From NCBI RefSeq assembly GCF_019550795.1, contig NZ_CP080545.1, forward strand, positions 5,313,501 to 5,377,500: a stretch of DNA of 64,000 nucleotides, written 5' to 3'. This stretch comes from Paenibacillus sp. sptzw28. Lineage in GTDB: Bacteria > Bacillota > Bacilli > Paenibacillales > Paenibacillaceae. Numbering within the stretch: the stretch's first letter is position 1; the number at the start of each line of letters is the position of its first letter. The notes under the pieces were generated by a model. It was not told where the DNA came from and searched no databases. It saw nothing but the letters and a program-made list of their open reading frames with translations. This document shows, piece by piece, positions 43,994-53,109 of the stretch. The position numbers and the translations under genes were made by a program.

Positions 43994-46900
43994 TTAATTA
44001 ACGCCAGGATTCCAGCCTAGTACATTTTGCACCGTATATTGCTGCGCCCCCTCTTCCGTGAGCTGAGGCCGCGTATCCGTCAGCTTCGCACCGGGACCTG
44101 TGTTCCCGTATTCAAAGAACCTTGCATCAGCAGCTTTAAACCCCGACATGTCCGTCCAGCCGATATCCTTAATATGGGCACCCATTTCGCAATTTTTATA
44201 AACCACGTTGGCAATGGCATTGACATCGCCCCCAGGATGCCACGGTCTACCCAAATAGACGGTGCCCTCCGCCGCTTCACTGGTAAGACGGCTGTTGATG
44301 AACAAGAAGCCATAGGGCTGCGTGATCTGTGTGCTTGCGGCCGTAATGTACCCGTTATTGCTGGATGAGCCCCGGTCTAATGAACGAATCTCGCTATCCT
44401 CGAAGACTGCCCGGGCACCGCCGAATATGAAATCGACATCCCCCTCGATGTAACACTGGTAATAATACTGACTTCCCGAATGGGCAAAGAGGGTATCCTG
44501 ATTGCCGATAAAGCGCACATTCCGGAAGTCCATCCGCTCGCCGCGGGCATAGACTGCTACCGCTTGTTTGCCGGATGTCTCCACACTCTTCTCATCGAAG
44601 GAATTTTCCATCGTCAGATTCCGGGCCGAGAAGTCGCTCCCGTACAGGAAGATGCTGGAGCTGCCCGTTGTCCCGTAGGTTCCTCCTGTAGGCTTCGCTT
44701 TCCCGGCATAGTTGTCATACGTAAGCACAGTCTGCTCCGCGCTCTCCCCGACAAGGGAAATAAACGGCTTGTTGGCCGGTACTGTAATGACCTCCTTGTA
44801 AACCCCATTACGGATGAATATTTCCACCGGCTGTGTATTGTTTGCCGGAACGGCGGCTATCGCTTCCGATACCGTCTTATAATCGCCGCTGCCGTCCTGA
44901 GCCACAATCAGTTTGTTGGGAATAGCCTGCAGCATATTCGTCTCATCCTCTACCCGTTCCAACTGATGAAGCGAGATTGAACGTCCGTATACGTCCTTCA
45001 CGTCGGCGACGGCTTCTACATACAGACGGTTCTCATAATATCCTGTTGTCTTCGCCGCTTCCAGCAGAGCTTTCGCATAGCTGCCGCCCCATGAATACCC
45101 GTCCCTGCGCTCTTGCTCAATCTCACGGATATCCCGCTTGATAACGCCGTCACGACCCGAGAATATTGGCAGATTGGTGCCGATCTCATAGAAACGGTAC
45201 CACGTTACGGCAGCCGGGTCCTCTACAAAGTATTGCCCGTTCGGATCAGCACTGACATAGCGGATGCCTTCCAGCTTCACGTCGTCAAACCATTGCAAAG
45301 CTCCCCGGACCGCCCGTTGTATTGCTGGTGTTTGCTGAGGCCGGGCCATAAGAAATTTGATAATTCCTATGGACTCGGAGCCGGATACGGAAGGGTGCTC
45401 GTACGCACGGGCCTTCATCGCTTCATAGGTCACCGGATCATGCTGCGCACACCAGGCTGCCAGCTTTCCGTCAACCTCGATTTGAGATTTCAGAATGTAT
45501 TCAATTCCCTTGTCAATCGAGGTCCGCATCCGGGAACGAAGTTCATCATTCAGCAAATCGCCGCCAAACGGATACGTCCCATTCGCCATCTCACCGAGCA
45601 AGTCCATTACTTTGATCATCGCGTTATCATTAAAGGTCACATAGTTTGAGTAGTACACGGAGTCCCCTTCTAGGCCCCGCTTCGGATATACCTGCGGCCA
45701 GCCTCCCGACGTATACTGCATGATCAGCAGGAAACCGATGCCTTTCTGAATACTTGCCTTTATCGTCTCATCCCCGGTTGCCTGATATACCTGCGACAAA
45801 AAACGCAGCTGATTCGTCGTCGCATTGTTATCGATAGAGCCCAGCTCTTCTCCGCTTGGGCCGAACTGGGTGGAACGCTTCTCCACCCCGTCCCACAGAC
45901 GGCTGTACTGCTTCTCCATACTTTTCGTCCACCCGCCGTGGTCCATCTGCCAAGAAATCAGGTATTTCGCCTGCTGCACCGCTTTTTCGAGATCTCCCGA
46001 GAAGACCGGGTTCTCTGCCGGCTTCACCAGCATACCAGCCTGCAGGGTCTCCTTTATTTCATAGACGACGACCGTATCGCCGAACTTGTTCCTGCCTACG
46101 GCAGCACGGGTAGGATTCAGCTTCTGCAGCTTAGGATTTAATCCTGCCCACTTCTCCGCCGGCGCCTGCAGCTTCAAAGCTTTCACATCGAACGCGTCAA
46201 ACTCGCCGCCCAGTATGACCGCCACCAAGTGCGGGGCAATCGCTTCAGCCCCGGCGATCTCTACTTGAGCCGGTTCCACTTTACCGCTTGATGCGATCCT
46301 GGACATAATCAAATCCGCTTCCTTCAGATTCAACGGCTCATTGATCCCGAAGTTGCGGCCCTTTGCCGTCATAAATCCTTCCGCAATTACCGCACCAATC
46401 GCCCCTTTGCTTGATTCCGGGAGCCCTTCAGCATCATCCATTCGGTCGGAATTATTCCGTTTGCCCCCCAGCTTCAAGACGGAGGCGAGGATAATCGCGG
46501 CTTCTTGACGGGTTATAATGTCATCCGGCCGCACGCTGCCATCCGGGAGGGCTGCGGCATACCCTGCCTTCTGTGCGGCTTCAAGGACATATGAGGACCA
46601 TGTGTCCTTGGATATGCCCCACACCTCTTCTCCCGAATCCAGGTTCTTGAAGGTTTCCTCAGCGTTGAACCCCATGACCCTGTTGATGCGTGCAAAAAAT
46701 TCGATGCGGGTCAGCGGCCGGTCCTCTTTAAGACTGTCCGCGGAAGCGACAATCCCGGCGAGCTTTAATTTTTTCAGCAGCAGGCCGTCCATGATCTCCT
46801 CCATGCCCACAGCTTGCACTTCCACAGGCGCCGGATTCTCGGGTTCCGGCGTGACGCTGGCATCGTAAACGTGCAGATGGTCAATATTCGCGCCTCCGCT

Positions 46901-47362
46901 TGCTCCCGTAGCGGTGGCTTTAACCACATTTTGACCGGCCTGCAGGTTTGTTTTAATGGAGACCGTCTTCCACGAGGTCCACTCTCCTGTCGGTTCAAAT
47001 GCCAGCTCGCCCACGGAGTTCCCGTTTACTTGGATCGCCGACGGGCGATTCTCCGTGCCTCCGTTGGCAAAACGGAACTCCAGCGTGTACTCTCCGGCGG
47101 CAGCCGCATTAACGCTCCACTCAATCGTCCCTCCAGAGGCATTTGGCTTAAAATCGACAAAACCTGTTCCGGTATAGCCAATATGCTGATTATCGACGAC
47201 TGCCGCATTCAGCACAGCCTCTTCCGCTTCATAAATATTAGTAGTCCCTCCTTCGGCGAAAGCCCTTTCATTTTGTAATACACCGCTGACCGGCGAGGCC
47301 GATAACAGCGCGGCCAGCAGCAGTGCCACCCCTGTTTTACCTGCGCGACTTTTCCCTATCAA
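43994..47362 (-). CDS. Very large secreted pectinase: CBM35-like + SLH-like + PL10 pectate lyase + CE8 pectinesterase
   Basis: 1122 residues. A TTG start at 47362, 8 nt behind AAGGAGG, opens a signal peptide (KTGVALLLAALLSASPVSG). The order of parts is as follows. A carbohydrate-binding beta-sandwich (YEAEEAVLNAAVVDNQHIGY) covers about residues 40-165. SLH-type repeats (LTRIEFFARINRVMGF and ITRQEAAIILASVLKLGG) cover about 190-360. A PL10 pectate lyase core (SWQMDHGGWTKSM, GSIDNNATTNQLRFL, GGWPQVYP, TWYRFYEIGT) covers about 455-800. A CE8 pectinesterase (AQDGSGDYKTVSEAI, GNQDTLFAHSG, GDVDFIFGGARAVFED, YLGRPWHPGG) forms the C-terminus. One protein would thus bind, de-esterify and cleave pectin while attached to the cell surface. 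An unlinked WYL regulator gene lies upstream. Confidence 0.9.
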   Translation of the reverse strand: MIGKSRAGKTGVALLLAALLSASPVSGVLQNERAFAEGGTTNIYEAEEAVLNAAVVDNQHIGYTGTGFVDFKPNASGGTIEWSVNAAAAGEYTLEFRFANGGTENRPSAIQVNGNSVGELAFEPTGEWTSWKTVSIKTNLQAGQNVVKATATGASGGANIDHLHVYDASVTPEPENPAPVEVQAVGMEEIMDGLLLKKLKLAGIVASADSLKEDRPLTRIEFFARINRVMGFNAEETFKNLDSGEEVWGISKDTWSSYVLEAAQKAGYAAALPDGSVRPDDIITRQEAAIILASVLKLGGKRNNSDRMDDAEGLPESSKGAIGAVIAEGFMTAKGRNFGINEPLNLKEADLIMSRIASSGKVEPAQVEIAGAEAIAPHLVAVILGGEFDAFDVKALKLQAPAEKWAGLNPKLQKLNPTRAAVGRNKFGDTVVVYEIKETLQAGMLVKPAENPVFSGDLEKAVQQAKYLISWQMDHGGWTKSMEKQYSRLWDGVEKRSTQFGPSGEELGSIDNNATTNQLRFLSQVYQATGDETIKASIQKGIGFLLIMQYTSGGWPQVYPKRGLEGDSVYYSNYVTFNDNAMIKVMDLLGEMANGTYPFGGDLLNDELRSRMRTSIDKGIEYILKSQIEVDGKLAAWCAQHDPVTYEAMKARAYEHPSVSGSESIGIIKFLMARPQQTPAIQRAVRGALQWFDDVKLEGIRYVSADPNGQYFVEDPAAVTWYRFYEIGTNLPIFSGRDGVIKRDIREIEQERRDGYSWGGSYAKALLEAAKTTGYYENRLYVEAVADVKDVYGRSISLHQLERVEDETNMLQAIPNKLIVAQDGSGDYKTVSEAIAAVPANNTQPVEIFIRNGVYKEVITVPANKPFISLVGESAEQTVLTYDNYAGKAKPTGGTYGTTGSSSIFLYGSDFSARNLTMENSFDEKSVETSGKQAVAVYARGERMDFRNVRFIGNQDTLFAHSGSQYYYQCYIEGDVDFIFGGARAVFEDSEIRSLDRGSSSNNGYITAASTQITQPYGFLFINSRLTSEAAEGTVYLGRPWHPGGDVNAIANVVYKNCEMGAHIKDIGWTDMSGFKAADARFFEYGNTGPGAKLTDTRPQLTEEGAQQYTVQNVLGWNPGVN

Positions 47363-47586
47363 GATCTTGTCCTCCTTTTTTGGCGAATAGGCATGATAAG
47401 ACAAGTCTGATTCTAAACGGATGACGGCGTGGCAGACAATAATCTGGACATTATCTCTCTTCTATTTATGGCCGTTTGCCGGATATATCAAATGAAATGA
47501 TTACACTGGTAATGTCCGGTTCACAAAAATAGTCCGGGGCTGCCGGTACGGCGTCCTCAGACTATTGCAAAAACAAGCCTATTGAA

Positions 47587-48537
47587 TCACTGATAAACAT
47601 TTTTTATCTTCTCTATCTTCCGTTTGATTAAATCGACTGCTTCTGCCGGCTCCACGATTTCTGCATCCTCCCCTAAACCCCAAATTATATTCACAAAGAA
47701 TGATAGATCTTCTTTTGGGACCCATTTACGGACCGTACCGCTGCCATCTTCCCTGCATTGGATGGAATCATCGAACGAGCTCGATTCAAGCGTTCGTACA
47801 CCATTAGGCGTTAAATTAAAAATGAGCTCAGTTTTATCCATTTTTAATATTTCTTGTTCATTCCAATCCTTCACGGATCTTTTGTCGACTTCTTCGAGAC
47901 ATTCGATAGACGGGTTCAAGCTCGCGGAAGATATTCGATCCCCCCGGAATAATCGGTATGCTTTGCGGTGAAAGCAATAAGCCGGACAATACCAGTAACC
48001 CTGACTTGCATAGAGCCCAATCGGCTGAATGTCTCTATCCGATACTATATGGCTTGATTTGTACCGGATCGTCACGGCACTCCGAATCATGACGGCCTGC
48101 AGTAATGTCCTTAGACAAGCCGAAGACATCGACCGATGCGGACTCCAGATCGCCACTTTGTTTCTTAATCGTTCAATTTGTTCTTTTACGTCGGCAGGCA
48201 GGTAATGATAAAACTTGTGGAGCGCGGCGGCGGCTCCTTCGTCAAATGGCAGCGAACCGTAATACTGCAGGGACTGGCAGGCGAAAAACATCGCCACCGC
48301 TTCGCTTTCCGAGAACGTAATAGGCGGAAGCATTCTCTCGCGCAGTAGCCGGTAGCCCCCTCCCCTCCCTTGAACGGAGTAAATTGGAATACCGAGTGTG
48401 CTGAGTTCCTGCAAATCGCGGGTAATTGTGCGGGTAGAAAGACCGAATTCATCGGCAAGCTCCCCAGCTGTAAATGATTTTTTGGCGTTAATCACCATAA
48501 TGAGTTGGATGAGTCGCTGTGATTTTAACAAAAGCAT
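47587..48537 (-). CDS. WYL-domain (YafY-type) transcriptional regulator
   Basis: 316 residues. An N-terminal HTH_11 reads KSFTAGELADEFGLSTRTITRDLQEL, then GIPIYSVQGRGGGYRLL (wing). The WYL effector domain follows, with PIGLYASQGYWYCPAYCFHRKAYRLFRGDRI. The C-terminal WCX part contains VRKWVPKEDLSFFVNIIWGLG. The ATG at 48537 (MLLLKSQRLIQLI) follows AAAGGATAAGG; the 52-codon upstream extension has no coding look. It lies 224 nt upstream of the pectinase gene on the same strand; a regulatory link is possible but unproven. Confidence 0.85.
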   Translation of the reverse strand: MLLLKSQRLIQLIMVINAKKSFTAGELADEFGLSTRTITRDLQELSTLGIPIYSVQGRGGGYRLLRERMLPPITFSESEAVAMFFACQSLQYYGSLPFDEGAAAALHKFYHYLPADVKEQIERLRNKVAIWSPHRSMSSACLRTLLQAVMIRSAVTIRYKSSHIVSDRDIQPIGLYASQGYWYCPAYCFHRKAYRLFRGDRISSASLNPSIECLEEVDKRSVKDWNEQEILKMDKTELIFNLTPNGVRTLESSSFDDSIQCREDGSGTVRKWVPKEDLSFFVNIIWGLGEDAEIVEPAEAVDLIKRKIEKIKNVYQ

Positions 48538-48719
48538 CCTTATCCTTTGCGTTTTAATGTACGTATTCCTTGAAAAAAGAAGCCATGATATGTCTTGTTT
48601 ACTATAATACGCTATCTTTTGCGCTGAAAAAATGGGAGGTTGAAGCAAAGATGAGTATAGGAAAAAGCCTTGCGACACAGGAAGCTGCATCACAAGGCAA
48701 TAAGTAATGAATCAGGGGG

Positions 48720-48761
48720 TCAGCCGAGGCTGATGACAACTTTGCCAAAACGCGGCTCAAT
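48720..48761 (-). pseudogene. Last 13 codons of an oxidoreductase gene (relic)
   Basis: The minus strand reads IEPRFGKVVISLG then TGA, closely resembling the C-terminal strand of zinc-type quinone/alcohol dehydrogenases (GKVV-x-x-L). A stop codon lies directly before it, so only the tail survives. Very short, hence uncertain. Confidence 0.3.
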
Positions 48762-49202
48762 TTATTTTGCGATATCGAGGCCGAGCCTCTGCAGCACATT
48801 ATAGATTATGCAAAACATTCCAGCCTGGATCATCAGGTTCAAATTGTGCAAGGGGATTCGATAGACCGTTTGTGGCTTGAATCGGAAAGTATGGGGCCGG
48901 AAACGTTTCTTCTGATTGACCCCTACACAATTTTCGATAAAAACTCCAGCGGCCGCTGTTATTTCGATTTGTTTGTAAAAGCTGTCGATCGCGGAATTAA
49001 AACGATGTTATGGTACGGGTTTGAGACACTTGAAGGACAAAAGAAACTGCATGCTAAAATGCGGGATTCCCTAAGGAACACTGATAGGGAGCTATCCGGC
49101 ATTGATTTCTATACGCAGGAATTGAAAGCCATCTATCAACATGCCCTATATCAAAATAAGCCGGCAAGCTTAATATCCGTGGAGATAGACTTGAAAGGTT
49201 AA
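48759..49202 (+). pseudogene. 5'-truncated gene of unknown function
   Basis: The frame is open from 48759 (NLFCDIEAEPLQHIIDYAKH) to the stop at 49202, but no start or ribosome binding site precedes the protein-like part; a GTG at 48846 would give only 118 residues. Segments such as ETFLLIDPYTIFD, IKTMLWYGFETLEGQKKL and ASLISVEIDLKG suggest a Rossmann-type, methyltransferase-like protein without a clear family. Upstream, 48651-48707 holds an unrelated 18-codon ORF, and the junction coincides with the oxidoreductase relic. This looks like an ancient rearrangement breakpoint. Confidence 0.5.
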
Positions 49203-49228
49203 ACGGAAATAAATCATTAGACTCTCGT

Positions 49229-49975
49229 TTACTTATCGGATACCTGCGTTTTGCGGAATTCAAGCGGGGTCTTCCCCGTCATCTTCTTAAACGTGTTGCT
49301 GAAGTAGGCGATATCGTTGTAGCCTAGACGTTCGGCGATTTCGGAGATTCGCAGAGAGGTGCGGACGACGAGCATTTTGGCCTCCTCCATCCGCAGCGCC
49401 ACGACATAATCCACGAATCTGCTGCCTGTTTGCTGTTTGAAATACTGACTGAGATAGCTGGGATTCATGTGAACCTTCGCTGCTACCTCAGTCAGGCTGA
49501 TATCCCTCGCCCGGCTTTCATGGATGATCTGCATGACCTGTTCAATTGTGGATGGTTGATCGATGCCGGCGCTAAAGGAAGCTTCAGTAGGCGCAGTCCT
49601 TTTCATATATTTATCCATCCATCTTACAAGACATTCCGTCATGTCTTCGACTTCGACGGGCTTTAGCAGATAGTCGACCACACCGAAGCGCATCGCTTTC
49701 CGGGCAGCCTGAAAATCATCATGTCCGCTGATAAATATGACGGAAGGTCTATCGTCCAAACGGCACAGCTGCTCTACAAACGAGATTCCGTCCATGACCG
49801 GCATTTTAACGTCTGCCAGAATGAGCTGAGCTTCATGCTTCTTCAACCAATCGAGCGCTTCCAGTCCATTCGTGCATTCCTGGACGATTTCGAACGGAAG
49901 GCCGGTCTGTCTGAGAACCTCCCGAACGACTACCCGCACCCATCGTTCATCTTCAATGAGCAGCACCTTATACAA
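49229..49975 (-). CDS. YesN-type response regulator with AraC DNA-binding domain
   Basis: 248 residues from a TTG start at 49975 that follows GGGGGAG by 6 nt. The receiver domain has YKVLLIEDERWVR, phospho-acceptor Asp in QLILADVKMPVMDG, VIFISGHDDF and YLLKPVEVED. The C-terminal two HTH motifs read SLTEVAAKVHMNPSYLSQYFKQQTG and RISEIAERLGYNDIAYFSNTFKKMTGKTP. It overlaps the kinase gene by 8 nt. With the YesM-type kinase it probably activates the TRAP transporter genes in front of it in response to a uronide. Confidence 0.92.
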   Translation of the reverse strand: MYKVLLIEDERWVRVVVREVLRQTGLPFEIVQECTNGLEALDWLKKHEAQLILADVKMPVMDGISFVEQLCRLDDRPSVIFISGHDDFQAARKAMRFGVVDYLLKPVEVEDMTECLVRWMDKYMKRTAPTEASFSAGIDQPSTIEQVMQIIHESRARDISLTEVAAKVHMNPSYLSQYFKQQTGSRFVDYVVALRMEEAKMLVVRTSLRISEIAERLGYNDIAYFSNTFKKMTGKTPLEFRKTQVSDK

Positions 49976-51827
49976 CCCTTTCTCCCCCTTTCTTCCGCCG
50001 CACAGCCTCAGCCTCGGGCAGCGGCAGCTGCACGGTAACCGAGGTACCCGCTCCCTGCCTGCTTTCAACTTTCAGACCATACCGTTCGCCATATATATGC
50101 ATGATTCGCCTGTGGACGTTAATGATGCCGATATGAGCGCCTCCGTCGATTACGTCCTTTTCCCGAAGATCGCGTTGAATTAATGCAAGCCTCGCGGGAG
50201 ACATGCCTGTTCCCGTATCCTCTATACATACCTCGTAACCGCCGTTTCCGTCCTTCGCTGCGCATATCCGAATCAGCACACGATTTGTGCCCAGTTCCAT
50301 CCCATGAATAACGGAATTCTCCACAATCGGCTGCAGCGAGAATTTGACAATACCTTTATCCAGCGCCCATTCGGGTACATCAATCCGGTAGTCAAGCTTT
50401 TCTTCGAATCGGAATTTTTGGATTTTCAGGTACATTTCACAGATCGTAAGCTCCTCGCGCAGTGTCACGATCGGGGAGGTATTGTTCAAATTATATCTCA
50501 GCAGCCTTGCCAGCGAGGAAACCAGTGTGGCGATGTCCCCCATTTCCCGCTCCAAGGCCATACCGCGTACCGTTTCAAGCGAGTTGTAAAGAAAATGCGG
50601 GTTAACCTGCGACTGCAGTACTTTCAGCTCGGTTTCCTTCTGGCGCAGCGATAAATCCGACTCTCTCAGCTTGGACCAATAGATTTCTTCCATCAGTATC
50701 TGAAGCTTCTCCACCATTTGGTTAAAATCATTCGTCAAATATCCGATCTCATCCTTGGAATCGACCGCCGCTCTCATTGAGAAATCCCCGTCCTTTACCC
50801 GTTTCATGAAGAACTGCAGCTTGCGGATGGGGCCGACGATACTGGCGGCAAAACCGATAGCCAATAAATATGCGGCAGCCAGTGTAGCGAGAACGGTCAG
50901 CAGAATGGTACGGCCGATGTAATCCACTCCGTCATTCAATTCCCCGCTGGGCATAATCGTAACCAGATGCCAGTTCAAGTAAGCGGAACGACTGAAGGTG
51001 TAGAACGGTTCTTCACCGGTCTGAAAGTAGCCGTTATCCTGCTTCAACATCCAGTCCGCGTTGCGAAATTCAGCCGGCTGGCCGAGCATCGCGATATCAG
51101 GATGAAAGACATAGCGGCCCTCCGCATCCAGAATAGCCATGTAGCCGGAACGTCCGACGGTGACTTTATCGGCAATTTCCTGGATTCGTTTCAAATTTAC
51201 ATCCATAATGAGCATTCCGGCCGGTTCCAACGTCTGGGGGTCGATGACCCGCTTCATGATGGAGATGACCGGCTCCGACCGGTGCTGCAGTACCAGCATA
51301 CGGCTGAGCAGCATGATGTCCCCGTTCATCGGAACATCCCGGTACCAATTTTCCTTTTCCAGCTCACCAGCCGGGAAAGCGCTCTCACTTCCGGCCGTAT
51401 CAAAGATCATAATACCGTCCAGAATGAGTGTAATCCGTGACAGATCGGACCGGGAATACGCCGTATCCTTGAACAGCTGCATAATAGGCTGCCGGATTCC
51501 GCTCTGCTGTACTTCCTCCGTATTCCTCATCACCAGAAGCTTCTTCATATTGGGTTGATTAAGCATCCTGATGGAGTCGATTTCAAAATCCCTGATGTAA
51601 TATTCAATATGCGACTTGACCTGTTCGATAATCTGCCAGCTGCTTTGACTCGCTTCCTCCCGCAGAACGGCCGATGATTTGCTGTAGGAAATGATACCGA
51701 CAATCGAAAGCGGTACGATAACGAGAATTCCCAGGAAGACAAGCAGCTTAAGGGAAAGCGGCCGGTCCCGAAGAAACAGCAGACGCTGGATGATCTGCCA
51801 CAGCTTCAATGCTTTGTTGCGATGCAC
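49968..51827 (-). CDS. YesM-type sensor histidine kinase
   Basis: A 619-residue membrane kinase. It has an N-terminal helix (LLVFLGILVIVPLSIVGIISY), an extracytoplasmic double-Cache-like sensor of about 250 residues with VTVGRSGYMAILDAEGRYVFHPD, and a second helix (TVLATLAAAYLLAIGFAASIV). HAMP (GPIRKLQFFMKRVKDGDFSM), the His_kinase box (QSQVNPHFLYNSLETVRGMAL) and HATPase (FSLQPIVENSVIHGMELG, EDTGTGMSP, HIGIINVHRRI) follow. A GTG start is preceded by GGGAG. It is transcribed with the TRAP genes upstream and the response regulator downstream. Confidence 0.92.
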   Translation of the reverse strand: MHRNKALKLWQIIQRLLFLRDRPLSLKLLVFLGILVIVPLSIVGIISYSKSSAVLREEASQSSWQIIEQVKSHIEYYIRDFEIDSIRMLNQPNMKKLLVMRNTEEVQQSGIRQPIMQLFKDTAYSRSDLSRITLILDGIMIFDTAGSESAFPAGELEKENWYRDVPMNGDIMLLSRMLVLQHRSEPVISIMKRVIDPQTLEPAGMLIMDVNLKRIQEIADKVTVGRSGYMAILDAEGRYVFHPDIAMLGQPAEFRNADWMLKQDNGYFQTGEEPFYTFSRSAYLNWHLVTIMPSGELNDGVDYIGRTILLTVLATLAAAYLLAIGFAASIVGPIRKLQFFMKRVKDGDFSMRAAVDSKDEIGYLTNDFNQMVEKLQILMEEIYWSKLRESDLSLRQKETELKVLQSQVNPHFLYNSLETVRGMALEREMGDIATLVSSLARLLRYNLNNTSPIVTLREELTICEMYLKIQKFRFEEKLDYRIDVPEWALDKGIVKFSLQPIVENSVIHGMELGTNRVLIRICAAKDGNGGYEVCIEDTGTGMSPARLALIQRDLREKDVIDGGAHIGIINVHRRIMHIYGERYGLKVESRQGAGTSVTVQLPLPEAEAVRRKKGGERVV

Positions 51828-51917
51828 GTAATCGGCTCCCTCCGGCTGCTCTACTTTATCTATGATTTTCGCCGCGTGCTTTTGTTTTCCTCTAATAAGG
51901 CAGTTAAGGAAAATAGA

Positions 51918-51939
51918 AGGAGGCCGCTTGCAGCCTCCT
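51918..51939 (-). terminator. Hairpin between dctP and the kinase gene
   Basis: AGGAGGC / GCCTCCT stem 6 nt past the dctP stop, followed on the minus strand by TCTATTTTCC. Probably a partial terminator that favours binding-protein expression over the regulators. Confidence 0.55.
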
Positions 51940-51944
51940 CCCGG

Positions 51945-52991
51945 TTACTTCGCTTTCTCGATTGCATCCATTACGGCGCCGTATTCGGCACGGTATTTGT
52001 CGATAACCGGTTTCACCGCATTCCGCCACGGTTCCAAATCCGTCACTTCCGTAATGGTTACGCCGGCAGCTTTGATTTTCTCCTCGGATTCCTTCTCAAA
52101 TTTGTCCCACGCTTCCCGCTGGGTCGCGACTGATTCGGCTGCCGCCTCCTGAATGATTGTACGGTCTTCTTCAGAGAGTTTATCCCAGGTAATCTTGCTG
52201 ATCAACAGTGTTTCCGGTACACGCTGGTGCCGATCGAGAATCAGGTTTTTGGCCTGCTGGAAGTGGTTGGATGAGAAATAGCTTGGATAGTTATTCTCCG
52301 CCGCGTCGATAATGCCGGTCTGAAGGGCGCTGAACACTTCACCGTAAGGCATTGGAGTGGCACTGGCGCCGAGCGCTTCCATAAGGTCGATATTCACTTT
52401 GTTTTGGATGACGCGAATTTTCTGGCCTTTGATATCTTCGATGCTCTTAAGCGGCTTGGTCGAATAGAAGCTTCTAGCTCCCGAGCTGTAATAAGCCAGC
52501 CCCTTCATACGGGATGATTCCAGGCTGTCGAGCAGCTTACTGCCTTCCTCTCCATTAAGGAATTTCCACATGTGCTCGTCACTCTCAAAGATATACGGAA
52601 GACTGAACACTTCATACTGCTTATTGAAGCCGCCGAGCGCTCCGGTACTAACCCTAGTGAACTCAATGGCGCCGAGCTGAACCTGTTCAATGACCGCTTT
52701 CTCTTCACCCAGCTGGGAGGATGGGAACACCTCGATCTTGATGCGTCCGCCGGACTTCTCGCTGACAAGCTCCGCGAACTTCTTATCGCCAATGACAGTC
52801 GGATAATCCGGCGGATGCGTATCAGCCAGACGGAAGGTGTATTTCGGTCCTTTCGCATTCTTGGCGTCATCCGAAGCAGCTGGCCCCGTACCGGTTTCTT
52901 TCGTATTCGTTCCGCATCCGGCAAGTAAAGTTCCGACTAACACCATAGTCAGGATACTGGAGAAGAAATTCACGTTCTTTCTCATCGTCAT
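51945..52991 (-). CDS. TRAP transporter substrate-binding lipoprotein (DctP family)
   Basis: 348 residues. Signal peptide with lipobox (LVGTLLAGCGTNTKE) behind AAAGGAG. The DctP fold shows YTFRLADTHPPDYPTV, FPSSQLGEEKAVIEQVQLGAIEF, KSIEDIKGQKIRVIQNKVNIDLMEALGASATPMPYGEVFSALQTG-type ligand region with the conserved Arg (IRVIQN), and AAENNYPSYFS. The conserved Arg indicates a carboxylate ligand. With a KdgF-like gene divergent from this operon, a galacturonate or unsaturated uronide is the most likely substrate (inference). Confidence 0.92.
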   Translation of the reverse strand: MTMRKNVNFFSSILTMVLVGTLLAGCGTNTKETGTGPAASDDAKNAKGPKYTFRLADTHPPDYPTVIGDKKFAELVSEKSGGRIKIEVFPSSQLGEEKAVIEQVQLGAIEFTRVSTGALGGFNKQYEVFSLPYIFESDEHMWKFLNGEEGSKLLDSLESSRMKGLAYYSSGARSFYSTKPLKSIEDIKGQKIRVIQNKVNIDLMEALGASATPMPYGEVFSALQTGIIDAAENNYPSYFSSNHFQQAKNLILDRHQRVPETLLISKITWDKLSEEDRTIIQEAAAESVATQREAWDKFEKESEEKIKAAGVTITEVTDLEPWRNAVKPVIDKYRAEYGAVMDAIEKAK

Positions 52992-53109
52992 GTTCGCTCC
53001 TTTGTTTAGCTGGCCAATCTGATACACTAATCGTAATTCGAAAGCGCATACATTTTCTATAGATTGATTTTATATTTATTTGTAATTTCTTTGGCCCTAC
53101 GCGCCGGAT

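Noticed and set aside
48538..48693. N-terminal extension of the WYL regulator
   Set aside because: The extra 52 residues have no regulator-like character, while AAAGGATAAGG directly precedes the ATG at 48537.
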